Below, one piece after another: positions 28,794 to 37,081 of a stretch of 64,000 bases of DNA. Made by a program: the position numbers and the translations under genes. How positions within the stretch are numbered: the first letter of the stretch is position 1; the number at the start of each line of letters is the position of its first letter. Source of the DNA: Pseudoscardovia suis (GTDB taxonomy: Bacteria; Actinomycetota; Actinomycetes; Actinomycetales; Bifidobacteriaceae); contig NZ_PGFC01000001.1 of the NCBI RefSeq assembly GCF_002797875.1, positions 310,001 through 374,000 of the forward strand, written 5' to 3'. A model generated the notes under the pieces. The model saw nothing but the letters and a program-made list of their open reading frames with translations, was not told the DNA's origin and searched no databases.

Positions 28794-29363
28794 TCATTTG
28801 CCCAGCGGCGTGAGGCCGCGGAGCAGCTCGCTCGCCACATCGTCCACGGTGAGCGGCGCCATGCAGGGGCACACCCTCGACAGCCTGCGGAACAGGGGCA
28901 CGAGCCTGACGAGCGCATCATTGCGGTCCTTGCCATAGATTATCGACGGGTTGATGATGACGACGTTCGGGTCGTAGTCCCGCAGATGTTTCACAATCGA
29001 GCGTTTCGTGCGCCGGTACCGTGCGTTCCCTGCGCATCCGGCGATATAGCCGATTCGCGGGATTGCGTGGCGTTTGGCGAGGGCGAGCGTGCTTTTGGCT
29101 GCCTGCACGTTGCGCGCCATGTTCGTCTGGTCTCCCACAAGGTCAATGATTGCCGCGAATTGCGTATCATTCGGGAGCATCGACTCCACGGTCTTGACGT
29201 CGCGGGCGTTCGCCTCGATGACGTGCACGCGCGGGTTGTTGATGCAATTCTTCCCCGAACGGCACACGATCCAGAATTCTGCGCGCGGATCGTGGGCGAG
29301 CCATTGCGCAGTCAGTTCGCGCCCCACGTATCCGTTGCCTCCCAAGATGATGATGTTGCGCAT
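28794..29363 (-). CDS. Short NAD(P)-binding Rossmann protein (atypical SDR)
   Basis: 189 residues; the ATG at 29363 follows GGGAGGAGATC. The N-terminus IIILGGNGYVGRELTAQWL is the GxxGxxG dinucleotide site of extended/atypical short-chain dehydrogenases. Later segments IIDLVGDQTNMARN and NPSIIYGKDRNDALVRL resemble the NDUFA9/NmrA-like group, but the usual YxxxK pair is not convincingly present, so it may sense NAD(P) or bind a partner rather than catalyse. It is shorter than most of its family (about 250-300 residues). Arg/Lys-rich stretches in the middle suggest a surface role. Confidence 0.72.
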   Translation of the reverse strand: MRNIIILGGNGYVGRELTAQWLAHDPRAEFWIVCRSGKNCINNPRVHVIEANARDVKTVESMLPNDTQFAAIIDLVGDQTNMARNVQAAKSTLALAKRHAIPRIGYIAGCAGNARYRRTKRSIVKHLRDYDPNVVIINPSIIYGKDRNDALVRLVPLFRRLSRVCPCMAPLTVDDVASELLRGLTPLGK

Positions 29364-29763
29364 GATCTCCTCCCGTCTCTCATTCGCAATCGTTGCATCG
29401 CGCCGCCTCTGTCACCAGCGGGTTACTTAATTACTTAACTGTAGGTTCAGATTGCTGATTTTTGCAACAGGTTCCGCGGTGGCACGGTTCCACAGCAGGA
29501 TGTTTGGCGGCGGCGCATGGCAGGCGTTGCTTGAGGGAGGGGAGTTGCATGGTGATGTGATGGTGGTGTCATGTGGCAGTGTCGCATGTTGAACGTTGCA
29601 TAATGGAGGCAGAAGGCGCACGGCAGAAAGCACACGCAGTGCATGTGCCCGCTAGAGTGCGCAATGCCCGCGATAGCACATGGTGCCTGCAACAGCGCAG
29701 ATACCCGCAGCGGCGGGCTACACGAGGGCATACGCCCGAAAGTCGAGAAGGGAAGGGGCAGCC
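29364..29763. other. 400-base gap without a gene
   Basis: The divergent leaders of the Rossmann protein and the GH5 gene share this stretch. AT-rich TTACTTAATTACTTAACTG (29423-29441) lies nearest the minus-strand gene and may hold its promoter. The middle contains irregular GC-rich repeats of the type GCxxTGCCCGC. No reading frame looks coding. Confidence 0.5.
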
Positions 29764-30921
29764 ATGGAGAAGCGGACGCAGGCGTCACAGTCCCGTCAAT
29801 GGCATGGCGTGAACCTGGGCAACTGGCTGGTGCTCGAAAAATGGATGGAGCCGCACCTGTTCGAAGGTCTCGCCGCCGACGACGAGAACGAACTGGCGCG
29901 CGAAGCGGATCCCGAGTGGCTGCAGCAGCGCATCAAGCATCATCGCGACCTGTACATCACCGAGGATGACTTTCGCCAGATTGCCCAGTCGGGGCTGAAC
30001 CTCGTGCGCCTGCCCGTGCCCTACACGGTGCTGTCGAAGAAACCGCCGCTGGGCGGATGCTACCGTTACGTCGACAAGGCGATGGACTGGTGCGAGAAAT
30101 ACGGTCTCAAGCTGCTCATCGACCTGCACACCGCGCCCGGCGGGCAAAACGGCTTCGACAGCTCTGGCGTGATCGGCAAAGTCACCTGGCATCTAAAGCC
30201 GCAGAAGGTCGAGCAGGCCATCGAAGTGCTTGAGGGTCTGGCGCGTCGGTATGGCACGCGGGAAGGATTGTTCGGCATCGAGGTGATCAACGAGCCGATC
30301 AGCTACACGGTGTTTCGTTCCTCACGCAAACGCTATGCGCCGCGCAATCCCAAGGATGCGGCGATCTCCACCTATGTGCCGCTGCGGTTCCTGCGGCAAT
30401 ACTATCTGGCATGCTACAAGCGGCTGCGCCGGTGCCTGCCGCCGGACAAGGCGATCGTGTTCCATGACGGTTTCCGCTTGGCGCATTGGAAGACGTTCTT
30501 CGCCAAGCACCATATGTCGAACGTGTATGTGGACGCCCACATCTACCTGTCCGCCGCGGAACGCGCGGTGAGGATGCACAATCCGCTTGCGTATCGGCTG
30601 ATCCTGGCGTTTGAACGCCACCGTCTGCGCGACATGCAGCGGCATGTGCCCGTGATCGTGGGCGAATGGTGCGTGGAGAACGACTGGGCGAAGGACCTTG
30701 ACCGCGGCGAGCTGACGGACGACGAGTTCGATGACGAGCAGCAGCGGCGCTTCGCCCTTGTCACGCGCATGCAGTTGGAATGCTTCGCTGCATGCTCGGG
30801 GTGGGTGTATTGGAGCTGGAAGCTCGAGCCATCCCAGCACACCGCGCCGGACGCGATGTGGAAGGAATGCTGGGACTTCCGCCGCGCCATGATGCACGGA
30901 TGGCTGCCGTCGGACCTGTAG
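29764..30921 (+). CDS. Glycoside hydrolase family 5 (exo-beta-1,3-glucanase-like)
   Basis: 385 residues from the ATG at 29764, after AAGGGAAGGGG. GH5 features in order: WHGVNLGNWLVLEKWM at the start (the GVNLGGWL motif of fungal-type exo-1,3-glucanases), NLVRLPVPY with the conserved Arg, DLHTAPGGQNG, acid/base Glu177 in EVINEP, and nucleophile Glu301 in IVGEW. No signal peptide is present, so it should act in the cytoplasm on imported glucosides or oligosaccharides. The subfamily assignment rests on motifs only. It is followed by the glycosyltransferase gene but separated from it by about 180 bases. Confidence 0.88.
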   Translation: MEKRTQASQSRQWHGVNLGNWLVLEKWMEPHLFEGLAADDENELAREADPEWLQQRIKHHRDLYITEDDFRQIAQSGLNLVRLPVPYTVLSKKPPLGGCYRYVDKAMDWCEKYGLKLLIDLHTAPGGQNGFDSSGVIGKVTWHLKPQKVEQAIEVLEGLARRYGTREGLFGIEVINEPISYTVFRSSRKRYAPRNPKDAAISTYVPLRFLRQYYLACYKRLRRCLPPDKAIVFHDGFRLAHWKTFFAKHHMSNVYVDAHIYLSAAERAVRMHNPLAYRLILAFERHRLRDMQRHVPVIVGEWCVENDWAKDLDRGELTDDEFDDEQQRRFALVTRMQLECFAACSGWVYWSWKLEPSQHTAPDAMWKECWDFRRAMMHGWLPSDL

Positions 30922-31102
30922 GGGGCTTATGGAGGCTGATTGCGGGGCTTCATTGTGAGGCTGCCTGCGCGGGGCTGATCACGGGGGGAGGCAGGCACGG
31001 CCTGACCCGGCAAGGGATGCCTGCAGGGCTGGTGTGGCACAGGTCGCCAATACGCGCGCCCCGCCGCCTATGATGAAAATCAGTCCATGGAAAGGAAACC
31101 CC

Positions 31103-32896
31103 ATGCATCAGCCGACCGTCAGCATCATCGTGCCTGTCTACAATGCCGAGAAAGGCATACGCCGCTGCGTCGATTCCATACTGGGACAGGAATTCACGGA
31201 TTTCGAACTGCTGCTCGTCGACGACGGCAGCACCGACGATTCGCCCGCCATCCTCGACGCCTACGCCGCCGCAGACCAGCGCGTCACCGTCATCCACAAG
31301 CCCAACTCCGGCGTCTCCGCCACTCGCAACCTCGCCCTCGGCAAGGCAAAAGGCACCTACATCCAATTCCTCGACGCCGACGATTGGATCACCGAGGATG
31401 CCACGAAACTGCTCGTGCGATCCGCGCTCGAAAACAACGCCGACATGGTGATCGCCGACTTCTACCGCGTGGTGGGCGACGACGTGGCGCGCAAAGGGCA
31501 GATCGGCGGGGACGCGACCAGCCTCAGCCGGCAGGAATACGCCGACCTCATGATGAAGGACCCGGCCGACTTCTATTACGGCGTCATCTGGAACAAGCTG
31601 TATCGCGCCAGCATCATCCGCGACCATGGCGTGCGCATGGACGAGACCCTCAACTGGTGTGAGGATTTCATCTTCAACCTCGAATACGTGCTGCACGTGC
31701 GCACGGTGGCGGTGCTGCGCTCGCCGATCTACTACTACGTCAAAACCGAAGGCTCACTCGTCTCGCACACCGACCTGACGGACGTGGTGCGCATGAAGCG
31801 CACGGTGCTCGGCTATTACCGGGACTTCTACCGCAGCGTGTTCGATGAGGACGAATACAAGCGGCGCCGCACCGATATCTACCGGTACCTCGTGTCGTTC
31901 GCCACCGACGATTCGGCAATCGGCGGCATGCCCGGCACAACGAAGCTAGGCAGGGAACGGGTGCCCGGCTACGTGCCCGCAGGCGCGCAACCGAACCCGT
32001 TCCTCGGCGTGTATTGGGCGCAGCGCGTGCTCGACCGCTACCTCGATCGCGTGGCGGAGCAAAATGACCTGACCCTCAAGCAGGCGCGCATCATGGCGTA
32101 TCTGCGCTATTGCCCCGGCGTGGTGGACATGGCAGCGCTTGCGGACTTCTTGCAGCAGACGCGCGCCACCACGATGGTGGATTTGCAGCGGCTCAACATG
32201 TCGGGGCTCATCGACCTGCAGTGGCGTGACGGTGGGTTCGAGGCATCGTTCTGTGTGCCGCGCGGCGAGCAGGTGGCTGCCGGTATCGACCATGTCGCTG
32301 CGGATTTCGAGTCGATGCTCGCACCGGTGCTGGGTGCTGCGGGCGGTGCGGGTGGGGATGGTGCCCGTGTCGCGGCGGAACGTGGAGGCGCGGGTGCTCG
32401 CCGTGCGGATGCGACCGACGGCGCGCAATACAGCAGCGCACAGGATGCTCGCGCCGCGGCGGAGCGGTTGCTCAATGACGGTTTTGCCGCGCTGGCGCAG
32501 GCGTTGAACAAATCATCCACCATGCAACTCGCCAAGCAAACCGCCGTGGCGAAGGAAGCGGCGAACCTCAAGGCGCAGAAGGCCACCCATTCCGGTGATT
32601 CTTATGCCGGTGATTCCCATTCGGACGGTTCTCGTTTGGCAGGCATGTATCTGGGTGATTCGCATCCGGGCGACGTGCGGCTGAGTGATTTGTATCCGGG
32701 CGACAATTCGCATCCGGGCAATTCGCACTCGGACGACACGTCGTCGAAGGAACCGGACAGAGAATCGCACACGGCGCCCCGCAGGGAACGCCACGTCCAC
32801 AAGTCATTGAAACAGGCGGCTGAGGAAGCGCTCGAAGAAGCCTGTGAGGAAGCCGCCAGGGAAGTGGGCGAACAGAGGGAGATGAACGAACAATGA
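31103..32896 (+). CDS. Family 2 glycosyltransferase fused to a MarR-like helix-turn-helix
   Basis: 597 residues from the ATG at 31103 with AAAGGAAA upstream. Residues 1-230 are a GT-A fold glycosyltransferase: SIIVPVYNAEKGIRRC, LLLVDDGSTDDSP, NSGVSATRNLAL and FLDADDWI with the metal-binding DxD. Residues about 303-405 do not belong to that family: LTLKQARIMAYLRYCPG, ALADFLQQTRATTMVDLQRL and NMSGLI read as a MarR-type winged helix. Residues 497-542 are pentapeptide repeats of the GDSHP type, followed by a charged amphipathic tail (EEALEEACEEAAREVGE). The stop overlaps the next start (ATGA), so both proteins are made together. The donor and acceptor sugars are unknown. Confidence 0.8.
   Translation: MHQPTVSIIVPVYNAEKGIRRCVDSILGQEFTDFELLLVDDGSTDDSPAILDAYAAADQRVTVIHKPNSGVSATRNLALGKAKGTYIQFLDADDWITEDATKLLVRSALENNADMVIADFYRVVGDDVARKGQIGGDATSLSRQEYADLMMKDPADFYYGVIWNKLYRASIIRDHGVRMDETLNWCEDFIFNLEYVLHVRTVAVLRSPIYYYVKTEGSLVSHTDLTDVVRMKRTVLGYYRDFYRSVFDEDEYKRRRTDIYRYLVSFATDDSAIGGMPGTTKLGRERVPGYVPAGAQPNPFLGVYWAQRVLDRYLDRVAEQNDLTLKQARIMAYLRYCPGVVDMAALADFLQQTRATTMVDLQRLNMSGLIDLQWRDGGFEASFCVPRGEQVAAGIDHVAADFESMLAPVLGAAGGAGGDGARVAAERGGAGARRADATDGAQYSSAQDARAAAERLLNDGFAALAQALNKSSTMQLAKQTAVAKEAANLKAQKATHSGDSYAGDSHSDGSRLAGMYLGDSHPGDVRLSDLYPGDNSHPGNSHSDDTSSKEPDRESHTAPRRERHVHKSLKQAAEEALEEACEEAAREVGEQREMNEQ
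32591..32728 (+). repeat. In-frame 15-bp tandem repeat in the glycosyltransferase tail
   Basis: Nine units with the pattern CCGGGTGATTCGCAT (one unit is 18 bp) encode GDSYA, GDSHS, GDSHP and similar pentapeptides. Confidence 0.85.
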
Positions 32897-33972
32897 ACAC
32901 CGCGCTCGCCATTGCCATTGCGCTGCTCGCCGGCCTCGCCATGGCAGTGCAGACACCCACCAACGGATCGCTCGGCGTGCTGTGCGCAGTGGAACGATCG
33001 AGCGTCGTGAACTTCCTCGGTGGATGGCTGCTGCTGGCGCTGCTCGTGGCGTTTGCGGGCACCGGCGACCTGGCGCTTGCGGCGCATGCACCGTGGTGGC
33101 AGCTTCTCGGCGGCGTGTATGGCATCTACATCGTGCTCGCGGTGTCCGCGGCGACGCCGGTGCTGGGGGTGGCGCTTACGCTCATGGCCGTGATGTTCGG
33201 GCAGCTGACCGCCGGCATGGTCATCGATACGTTGGGGCTGCTCGACGTGGCGCGCCTGCCTTTCAGCCCGTTGCGCGCCGCCGGGTGTCTTGCCGTCGCG
33301 GTGGGCATCGCGTTCGTGTATGTGAGCCGGTGGAAGCTGGGCAAGGCCGCGGCGGTTGGTAGGGCTGCGGTGAGTGAGGCTGCGGTTCGTAAGATCGCGG
33401 CGGGCGAGACCGCGGTAGATAAGGTTGCGACCGGCGAGACTGCGGCGGGCGAGGCGCGGCAGGATGGTGCGAGTGCGCGAAACGTGGCGGGACTGCGCGG
33501 CGATGCGGCCCGTGCGGTGCGCTACCTGCTGCTTGTGCTGGTTGCCGGTGTTGTCAGTTCCATGCAGTCGCCTACGAACACGGCACTGTCGCGGCACGTG
33601 GGGTCGCTCGAGGCGTCGTTCGTCAATTTTTCGGTGGGGCTTGTGATTGCCTGTGTCGTGCTGGTTGTGCGGTGCGTGAGGCGAGGGGAGAAGCCGGTGC
33701 CGCCGCGCAGCGTGCTGCGGCGCACACGCCCCTGGCAGTATGTGGGCGGGTTGTATGGCGTGGTCATCGTGATCGCCGCCATTCTCGCCACGCCGGCGAT
33801 CGGCGTGGGGTTGCTCATGGCTTGCGAGATGCTCGGCCAGCTTGCCGGCGGCATGGTCATCGACGGGCTGGGCTTGCTGCGCACGCCCAAGGTGCGGCTT
33901 GACGGCTGGCGTCTCGGCGGTGTCGCCTGGATTGCGCTGGGAATCGTGCTCGTGACGCTCGCACGTCTATAG
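32893..33972 (+). CDS. DMT transporter, duplicated DUF606/YdcZ family
   Basis: 359 residues with two homologous halves of five helices each. Each half opens with a Q(S/T)PTN motif (MAVQTPTNGSLG and SMQSPTNTALSRHVG) and ends with FGQLTAGMVIDTLGLL or LGQLAGGMVIDGLGLL. Bacterial members of this family are often single-half proteins of about 145 residues, so this is a fused tandem. The linker between halves consists of seven 15-bp units (33352-33456). The start codon overlaps the glycosyltransferase stop, hinting at a shared pathway such as export of a glycosylation product or precursor; this is inference. Confidence 0.85.
   Translation: MNTALAIAIALLAGLAMAVQTPTNGSLGVLCAVERSSVVNFLGGWLLLALLVAFAGTGDLALAAHAPWWQLLGGVYGIYIVLAVSAATPVLGVALTLMAVMFGQLTAGMVIDTLGLLDVARLPFSPLRAAGCLAVAVGIAFVYVSRWKLGKAAAVGRAAVSEAAVRKIAAGETAVDKVATGETAAGEARQDGASARNVAGLRGDAARAVRYLLLVLVAGVVSSMQSPTNTALSRHVGSLEASFVNFSVGLVIACVVLVVRCVRRGEKPVPPRSVLRRTRPWQYVGGLYGVVIVIAAILATPAIGVGLLMACEMLGQLAGGMVIDGLGLLRTPKVRLDGWRLGGVAWIALGIVLVTLARL
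33352..33456 (+). repeat. In-frame 15-bp tandem repeat, seven units
   Basis: Units start with GCGG or GCGA (GCGGTTGGTAGGGCT, GCGGTGAGTGAGGCT, GCGGTTCGTAAGATC and so on) and code for AVxxA-type pentapeptides that link the two transporter halves. Confidence 0.9.
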
Positions 33973-34029
33973 CGCGGCCCGTCGCACCAAGCGGAACCTA
34001 GCCTGGTGGATTCCAATCGGGTGGAACCC

Positions 34030-34505
34030 AACCTCCATTTTCGGCGAGTGGTTCGTGTGTCGCCGATGACGGAGGTTTGGGATTCCTTTTGGGGTCGTCT
34101 AATCTCCGTCTTCGGCGAATCCTGAATGCGTCGCCGAAGACGGAGGTTTGGAACCCCTTTTTGATCCGTCTAACTTCCGTTTTCGGCGAATACTGAATGT
34201 GTCGCCGAAGACAGAAGTTAGAGTCTCGGTTGCGGACCGTCTGACTTCCGTTTTCGGCGAGTGGTTGGTTGTGTCGCCGATGACGGAGGTTTGGATGTTG
34301 GAGGAGTGTCGTGCATCCTCCGTTTTCGGCGGCGGTTTCGAATGTCGCCGAAGACGGAAGTTTGGGGTTCTTTTTTGATCCGTTTAACTTCCATTTTCGG
34401 CGAGTGGTTGGTTGTGTCGCCGAAGACGGAGGTTTGGAACCCCTTTTTGATCCGTCTAACCTCCGTTTTCGGCGAATCCTGAACCGGTCGCCGATGGTGG
34501 AGGTT
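34030..34505. repeat. Palindromic tandem array, block 1 (7 hairpin units, period 71-72 bp)
   Basis: Each 48-50 base unit is an inverted repeat, AACTTCCGTTTTCGGCGA ... TCGCCGAAGACGGAGGTT, with arms of about 18 bases and a 12-14 base loop. Unit starts are at 34030, 34101, 34172, 34243, 34314, 34386 and 34458: five steps of about 71, then two of 72. The about 23-base spacers are also partly alike (GGAACCCCTTTTTGATCCGT). A period of 71 shifts the frame every copy, so it does not code for a protein repeat. Base changes in one arm are often matched by pairing or G-U changes in the other. Confidence 0.92.
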
Positions 34506-34545
34506 GTGCGCGGTCGCGGGCGGACGTGAAGATCATGAGGGGCGG

Positions 34546-35116
34546 TTATGAGCAGGCGTTGAGCAGCTGCTCCATCACCTCGTCGCCGGGCGTGGTGCCC
34601 GCGTAGTCGGTGGTGCAGGTGACACGCACAATCTCGTAAATCTCGTACCAATGCACTTTCGCCTGCTTCCCGAGACTCTGGGACGTGGCGACGAACGGGA
34701 TGGCGATGGCGGCACCGGTGGTGGTGTGTTTGCCGAGCAGGCCGAACTTGGGAATCACCTGCTCGCACTGCATATACCGGGCAAGCGCCTGCACATACGC
34801 CTCAATCAGGCGAGGCGCCACAATTGGGAACAGCCACGTTGATCAAACCACTGCCACGTCTCCCGATAGACGAGGTCAGCGCCAAGCGTTTTGCCGTTAC
34901 GCTGAATCTCCGACAGATAGTCCGATGGTTCGGGCATCGTCTCCCCGGCAAGCACCGCACCGTCGCCAATGTCATTACCTGCGAAGTCGAAGGGTTCGTT
35001 GAACGGGTCTTCCAGACGGATGGCAGGGCGTCCGGCGGCGAGTTTCTCGCCCAACGGGTCGGGCTTCGCGCCTGTACGCACGCGGCGTCTGCCCCCGTTG
35101 GTGCCGTTTTGGTCAT
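34546..35116 (-). pseudogene. Broken gene resembling a P27-family phage terminase small subunit
   Basis: Three frames must be joined to recover one protein. The start MTKTAPTGADAA at 35116 has GGGGAGG upstream. The middle is in another frame (TGAKPDPLGEKLAAGRPAIR ... YRETWQWFDQR), and the C-terminal half is in a third (PRLIEAYVQALARYMQCEQV ... DYAGTTPGDEVMEQLL). The breaks are near 35070 and 34832. The order of segments (basic start, EAYVQALARYMQCEQ helix, GAAIAIPFV) resembles the small terminase subunit of P27-type phages. That match is by eye only. It stops 40 bases from repeat block 1. Confidence 0.5.
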
Positions 35117-35177
35117 GGTTCGCCTCCCCACCGTAGAATCGTCATGGTTTCGGTGCTGGAGTCCATGGGAGGTGTGA

Positions 35178-35987
35178 ATGGTTGAGTCTTTAAAACTATT
35201 CGTAAAACTATTCGTCCGGACCTACGTATATTGGGTAGGGCTCATCCTTGGCTTCGCGATAGTGCCCGGTTCTCTGCTCTTCACTGCTGGAGTCGCTCCG
35301 GTGAATACTCCATTGTGGCTTGTACCTTTCGCCGGGCTGCTGCTTTTTGTCATTGATCGGCCATCAACATGGGAGCCGCCACTTTGGCGAGCATTACTGA
35401 TCCGAGCATCGGGTGCAGGATTTGCAGCCACCATGCTCATCGCGTTTGAAGTAGTTTATAGATCCCAACACTGGAGTGAGACGCTCCTATCTTTCGGTCT
35501 CGGTTGGATTGTCTTCACGGTGGTAGGGCACATGCTCATGGGCAGCTCCGCCCGATCTGGCGCACCTGCTCACACGATCAGGGACGCGATCCGTATCTAC
35601 GCGACATGGATAGGAATCTGCTACGGGATTTTCTATATCCCCGCCGCGGGACTCGCCGCAGCTGGCACTCTTTTGATGGTTCTTCCGCTTTATGGAACGT
35701 TCCTCACTGGCCTGGTTCTTTTGATAGTTGACCCGCCACGACGATGGCCACAACCGCGAGTGAAAGCACTGTGGATGCGGCTCTTGTCAAGTGGGGCAGC
35801 AGCATTGCTACTTGTCGTCACGTACTCGTTCTATCGCGATACTGACACACACGAGATTTTCGCCGGGGACTGGCAGGAAAACCTGGTCTTCTTCATGGGC
35901 GCTTGGGCACTTTATGCCGTAGTGGCTGGGGTCACGTATCTTACGCGTGGCCCCGGCCATGAAGCATATGACAAACTCAGTAGATGA
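35178..35987 (+). CDS. Unknown integral membrane protein with an internal duplication
   Basis: 269 residues from the ATG at 35178 after GGGAGGTG. I do not recognise the family. Seven to eight hydrophobic stretches fall into two similar halves. LFVIDRPSTWEPPLWRALL in the first matches LLIVDPPRRWPQPRVKALW in the second, each followed by a helix ending in VVYR/SFYR, and later GLGWIVFTVVGHM matches MGAWALYAVVAGV. The halves are presumably an old duplication with parallel topology. Its GC content is lower than that of the surrounding chromosome. It lies alone between the two palindromic blocks, beside two broken genes. Confidence 0.6.
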   Translation: MVESLKLFVKLFVRTYVYWVGLILGFAIVPGSLLFTAGVAPVNTPLWLVPFAGLLLFVIDRPSTWEPPLWRALLIRASGAGFAATMLIAFEVVYRSQHWSETLLSFGLGWIVFTVVGHMLMGSSARSGAPAHTIRDAIRIYATWIGICYGIFYIPAAGLAAAGTLLMVLPLYGTFLTGLVLLIVDPPRRWPQPRVKALWMRLLSSGAAALLLVVTYSFYRDTDTHEIFAGDWQENLVFFMGAWALYAVVAGVTYLTRGPGHEAYDKLSR

Positions 35988-35989
35988 AT

Positions 35990-36353
35990 TCAGCCAGAGC
36001 TTGGCATGCTGTCTTCTTGGTTTTTCTTCGCTAGGCTCAAGGCCTGAGTAGCCGTATGCCCCATTGGAACCGTCTGTGAGAAGGCCAACGTATATGTCAT
36101 CCAATAGGCCATCAATTTCTGCAAAGAACTTGTCCTTTGCAGTTCCTTCGTCGCTTGCACCAACACTCTCAGAGATCGCCTTGAATCGCTGCAAGAGCGA
36201 AACTGGATTGTTGTAGTAGCTCCGCAGCGTCCGGGACAGAAGGTTGGGGTCGTCGGCTCCCGAGCCTTTCAGCATCGGCGAAGTAGATCACTGTAGGCGG
36301 AACACCAAGTCGTTGGGCAGCGTTTTGGGCCTCTTTCGCATGACGGGCCGTCT
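35990..36353 (-). pseudogene. Truncated gene remnant abutting repeat block 2
   Basis: Reading leftward from the repeat block, one frame gives RHAKEAQNAAQRLGVPPTVI then YFADAERLGS before losing sense. A neighbouring frame continues GADDPNLLSRTLRSYYNNPV and then KDKFFAEIDGLLDDIYVGLL. Together they look like one soluble protein missing its start (cut exactly where the hairpin block begins) and carrying a frameshift near 36275. The first part recalls DUF1906-like glycosidase folds (LGxP...IYFA), but this is weak. Confidence 0.42.
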
Positions 36354-36900
36354 AACTTCCGTCTTCGGCGGGTGATGGGTTTGTCGCCGATGGCGGAGGT
36401 TTGGAATCATGTTTTGAGGTCTATATCCTCCGTTTTCGGCGCGTCTTGTGATCGGTCGCCGATGACAGAGGTTAGGGACCCCTTTTTGATCCGTCTAAAT
36501 TCCGTTTTCGGCGAATCCTGAATGCGTCGCCGATGGTGGAGGTTTGGGATTCCTTTTGGGTTGTCTAATTTCCGTAAGCGGCGAATCCTGGGTTTGTCGC
36601 CGATGGTGGAGGTTGGGAGGTTGGGGGAGTGTCGTGCATCCTCCGTCTTCGGCGGCGGTTTCGAAGGTCGCCGAAGACGGAGGTTAGGGACCCCTTTTTG
36701 ATCCGTCTAAATTCCGTTTTCGGCGCGTCTCGTGATCGGTCGCCGAAGACGGAAGTTTGGGTTTCCTTGTTGGACCGTTTAACCTCCGTCATCGGCGAGT
36801 GATGGGTTGTGTCGCCGATTGTGGAGGTTTGGAGCCCGTTTTTCGACTGTCTAACTTCCTTTTTCGGCGAATCCTAGGTGTGTCGCCGATGGTGGAGGTT
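36354..36900. repeat. Palindromic tandem array, block 2 (8 hairpin units, period 70-72 bp)
   Basis: The same inverted-repeat unit as block 1, with starts at 36354, 36425, 36497, 36567, 36638, 36709, 36781 and 36853. Spacers are again about 23 bases and share GACCCCTTTTTGATCCGTCT in several copies. Orientation is the same as in block 1. The two blocks bracket 1.85 kb that holds the membrane protein and two broken genes. Confidence 0.92.
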
Positions 36901-37021
36901 ACGGCGAGGCGGGTCTTGTGATTCGACTGCCTGCCGGTCATGTCGAATTCGTATGCCATGGATACCAGAAGATAACAAAGATGTTGCGAGGATCATTAGA
37001 ACCCGCCCCCTCCCTAAGGAA

Positions 37022-37060
37022 TTGTCTGGGGGGGGGTATCTTCCTGATTGAAATTTCAAT
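37022..37060 (+). promoter_or_regulatory. Poly-G tract and 14-bp palindrome before a small membrane protein gene
   Basis: TTGTCT (37022-37027) is followed by nine consecutive G (37028-37036) and then the perfect palindrome ATTGAAATTTCAAT (37047-37060), 21 bases before the ATG. The palindrome may be an operator; homopolymeric tracts in leaders can vary in length. The stretch 36901-37021 shows nothing else. Confidence 0.4.
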
Positions 37061-37081
37061 GAAGAAAGAAAGGTAGGAGAG

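Noticed and set aside
34148..34529. Short overlapping open frames inside the hairpin blocks (for example with repeated SVFGE-like peptides)
   Set aside because: The period of 70-72 bp changes frame from copy to copy, so the peptides are by-products of the repeat.
34030..36900. CRISPR array interpretation of the 71-bp periodic repeats
   Set aside because: Repeats are long imperfect palindromes, the 'spacers' are themselves similar between copies, and no cas gene lies in the window.
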